64,000 bases of DNA, taken from the NCBI GenBank assembly GCA_963823075.1, contig CAWGKE010000001.1:1860001-1924000 (forward strand), read 5' to 3'. The notes below the pieces were generated by a model. It searched no databases. It saw nothing but the letters and a program-made list of their open reading frames with translations, and was not told the DNA's origin. The stretch is from UBA4732 sp963823075. GTDB taxonomy: Bacteria > Planctomycetota > Planctomycetia > Gemmatales > Gemmataceae. The stretch's first letter is position 1, and every line of letters starts with the position of its first letter. Position numbers and translations under genes: made by a program. Below, one piece after another: positions 63,043 to 64,000 of the stretch.

Positions 63043-64000
63043 TCAATACTCGAAATGCATCCGCACCCCGGCGATGGCCACCGGGCCGCGGTCCTGGTTG
63101 TAGGCCGGATTGTTCACGCCCTGAAAATCGAACGTCACGTTAATGCCCTTGTGCAGCTCCCAGTTGTAATAGGTTTCGGCGATCTCTTCCGGGGCGTAGC
63201 TCAGCCGGCCGTCGCCGATGATGAAGCCGACGCCGCCTGCCACCAGATAATCCTTGTGGGCGTCCGACAGGGCGTTGATCACGGTCGCCAGGCCGACGAA
63301 ATCGTTCGGCCGGCCCCACGCCTTGCCCTGGAGCAGGTAGCCCGACGCCAGCGTCGCGTCAATCTCGGTGAACGCCCAGCTTTCGCTCTGACCGTCGTTC
63401 CAGCCGGCCCGCAGGAAGCAGCCGAGGTTCTTGGTGATTTCCTGGTCGAAGCTGACGCCGAAGCCGTACTTGTTGCGGTAGGAGCGCGTGGCCGTCACGT
63501 CCGGGTTGACGGGCATTTCGGCCAGCGCGTCGCGGTATTTGCCCATGTGCGCCGTGTTCAAGTAGCCAAACTCGCGCAGGTGGGCGGGGTGATCGCCGAG
63601 GATGAAGTCCTGTTCCAGCTCTAGCACCTGCCCGTGCGCCTTGAGGATGTGGGGGTCGAACATGGGGCCGTTGGCCTCGGCCGGCTCGGCGAAGATGCCG
63701 TAACGCACGGCGTAAAACATCGTGGTGTAATCGAACAGGGCGCCGTAGGTGTAGCCGCGCGTGTTGGCGGGATAGTCCCAGGCGCCGGTGTACATGAGCG
63801 ACCAGTTGAGGAACTGCGTCCGCGGGTCGTGGCTGTAGGGGTTGTCGTCGATCACGTCCTCGGAGGACATCTTGCCGATGCTGACGGTGAAACGGTTCTT
63901 CTGCTGGACGCCGGCGATCTGGTTGGGGCCGTCCTCGATCTTCTCCCATTCGCCGTCCAGGTCGAACGTCTGGCGGAACAGCAGCCGGGCGACGTAGGGC
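63043..64000 (-). CDS. OprB-like outer-membrane porin (5' end outside window)
   Basis: The frame is open from the window edge (...YVARLLFRQTFDLDGEWEKI) through IGKMSSEDVIDDNPYSHDPR and RTQFLNWSLMYTGAWDYPAN to FGVSFDQEITKNLGCFLRAG and a terminal strand GPVAIAGVRMHFEY, which ends in an aromatic residue as outer-membrane barrels do. The pattern matches carbohydrate-selective OprB porins (QFLNWSL, AWDYPANTRGYT). The N-terminus and signal peptide are beyond the window. It implies a diderm envelope. Confidence 0.85.
   Translation of the reverse strand, partial: PYVARLLFRQTFDLDGEWEKIEDGPNQIAGVQQKNRFTVSIGKMSSEDVIDDNPYSHDPRTQFLNWSLMYTGAWDYPANTRGYTYGALFDYTTMFYAVRYGIFAEPAEANGPMFDPHILKAHGQVLELEQDFILGDHPAHLREFGYLNTAHMGKYRDALAEMPVNPDVTATRSYRNKYGFGVSFDQEITKNLGCFLRAGWNDGQSESWAFTEIDATLASGYLLQGKAWGRPNDFVGLATVINALSDAHKDYLVAGGVGFIIGDGRLSYAPEEIAETYYNWELHKGINVTFDFQGVNNPAYNQDRGPVAIAGVRMHFEY

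Overview
The window reads as high-GC planctomycete DNA, most likely of the Gemmata type. I base this on gene families and on architecture: YflT-type stress proteins beside an N-ATPase operon, an ABC permease fused to a large C-terminal domain, GC-rich palindromic spacers, and plasmid-type accessory genes with planctomycete-like small ORFs. No rRNA, complete tRNA or CRISPR array was found, so the assignment is inference.

Layout. (1) 1-6855, minus strand: a complete N-type (Na+-translocating) F-ATPase operon in the diagnostic order atpD-C-Q-R-B-E-F-A-G; atpG is cut by the window edge. (2) 6931-11806, same strand: two YflT-like stress proteins flanking phosphoketolase (xfp) and acetate kinase (ackA). 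Together these make acetyl-phosphate and then ATP, next to an ATP-driven or ATP-making ion pump. (3) 12.3-16.2 kb: small stress-type genes (Hsp20, orphan histidine kinase, zinc ribbon, BON remnant), a strong candidate small RNA with its own promoter and terminator, and a frameshifted DAC-domain (diadenylate-cyclase-like) gene.

(4) 16.6-53.9 kb: an accessory, plasmid-like region. It holds a methyltransferase-helicase of the anti-restriction or conjugative-element type, a MobF relaxase, a row of small conserved plasmid ORFs, a DNA methyltransferase split by an IS66-like element with a clean 8-bp target duplication, a fused ParD-ParE ORF, ParA plus a ribbon-helix-helix partner, RepA with an iteron/DnaA-box origin, a RecB-like nuclease-helicase truncated by an ISAzo13-like element, a RepB-type primase, a sigma-70-like protein and a DUF4238 gene. 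Near its end is a 3' fragment of tRNA-Gln followed directly by a decayed tyrosine integrase. Inside this region, 22.4-29.0 kb is foreign-looking, AT-richer cargo: a LamG/PKD secreted protein convergent with a giant prepilin-FG-GAP protein. (5) 54.3-64 kb: an IS630 derivative, then ordinary chromosomal-type genes: secreted and membrane proteins, a GntR-controlled ABC exporter, an O-methyltransferase, a 2-hydroxyacid dehydrogenase and an OprB-like porin.

At least eleven otherwise well-conserved genes are broken by single indels. Many of these fall in short homopolymers, which points to read errors rather than widespread gene death. By contrast, the IS insertions, the internally deleted transposases and the chimeric junction near 53.85 kb look like real rearrangements. 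The most novel-looking items are three dispersed hairpins with compensatory stem changes (33.07, 37.57 and 38.47 kb), the candidate small RNA at 15.18-15.34 kb, the prepilin-FG-GAP fusion, and the iteron that contains the stop codon of repA.
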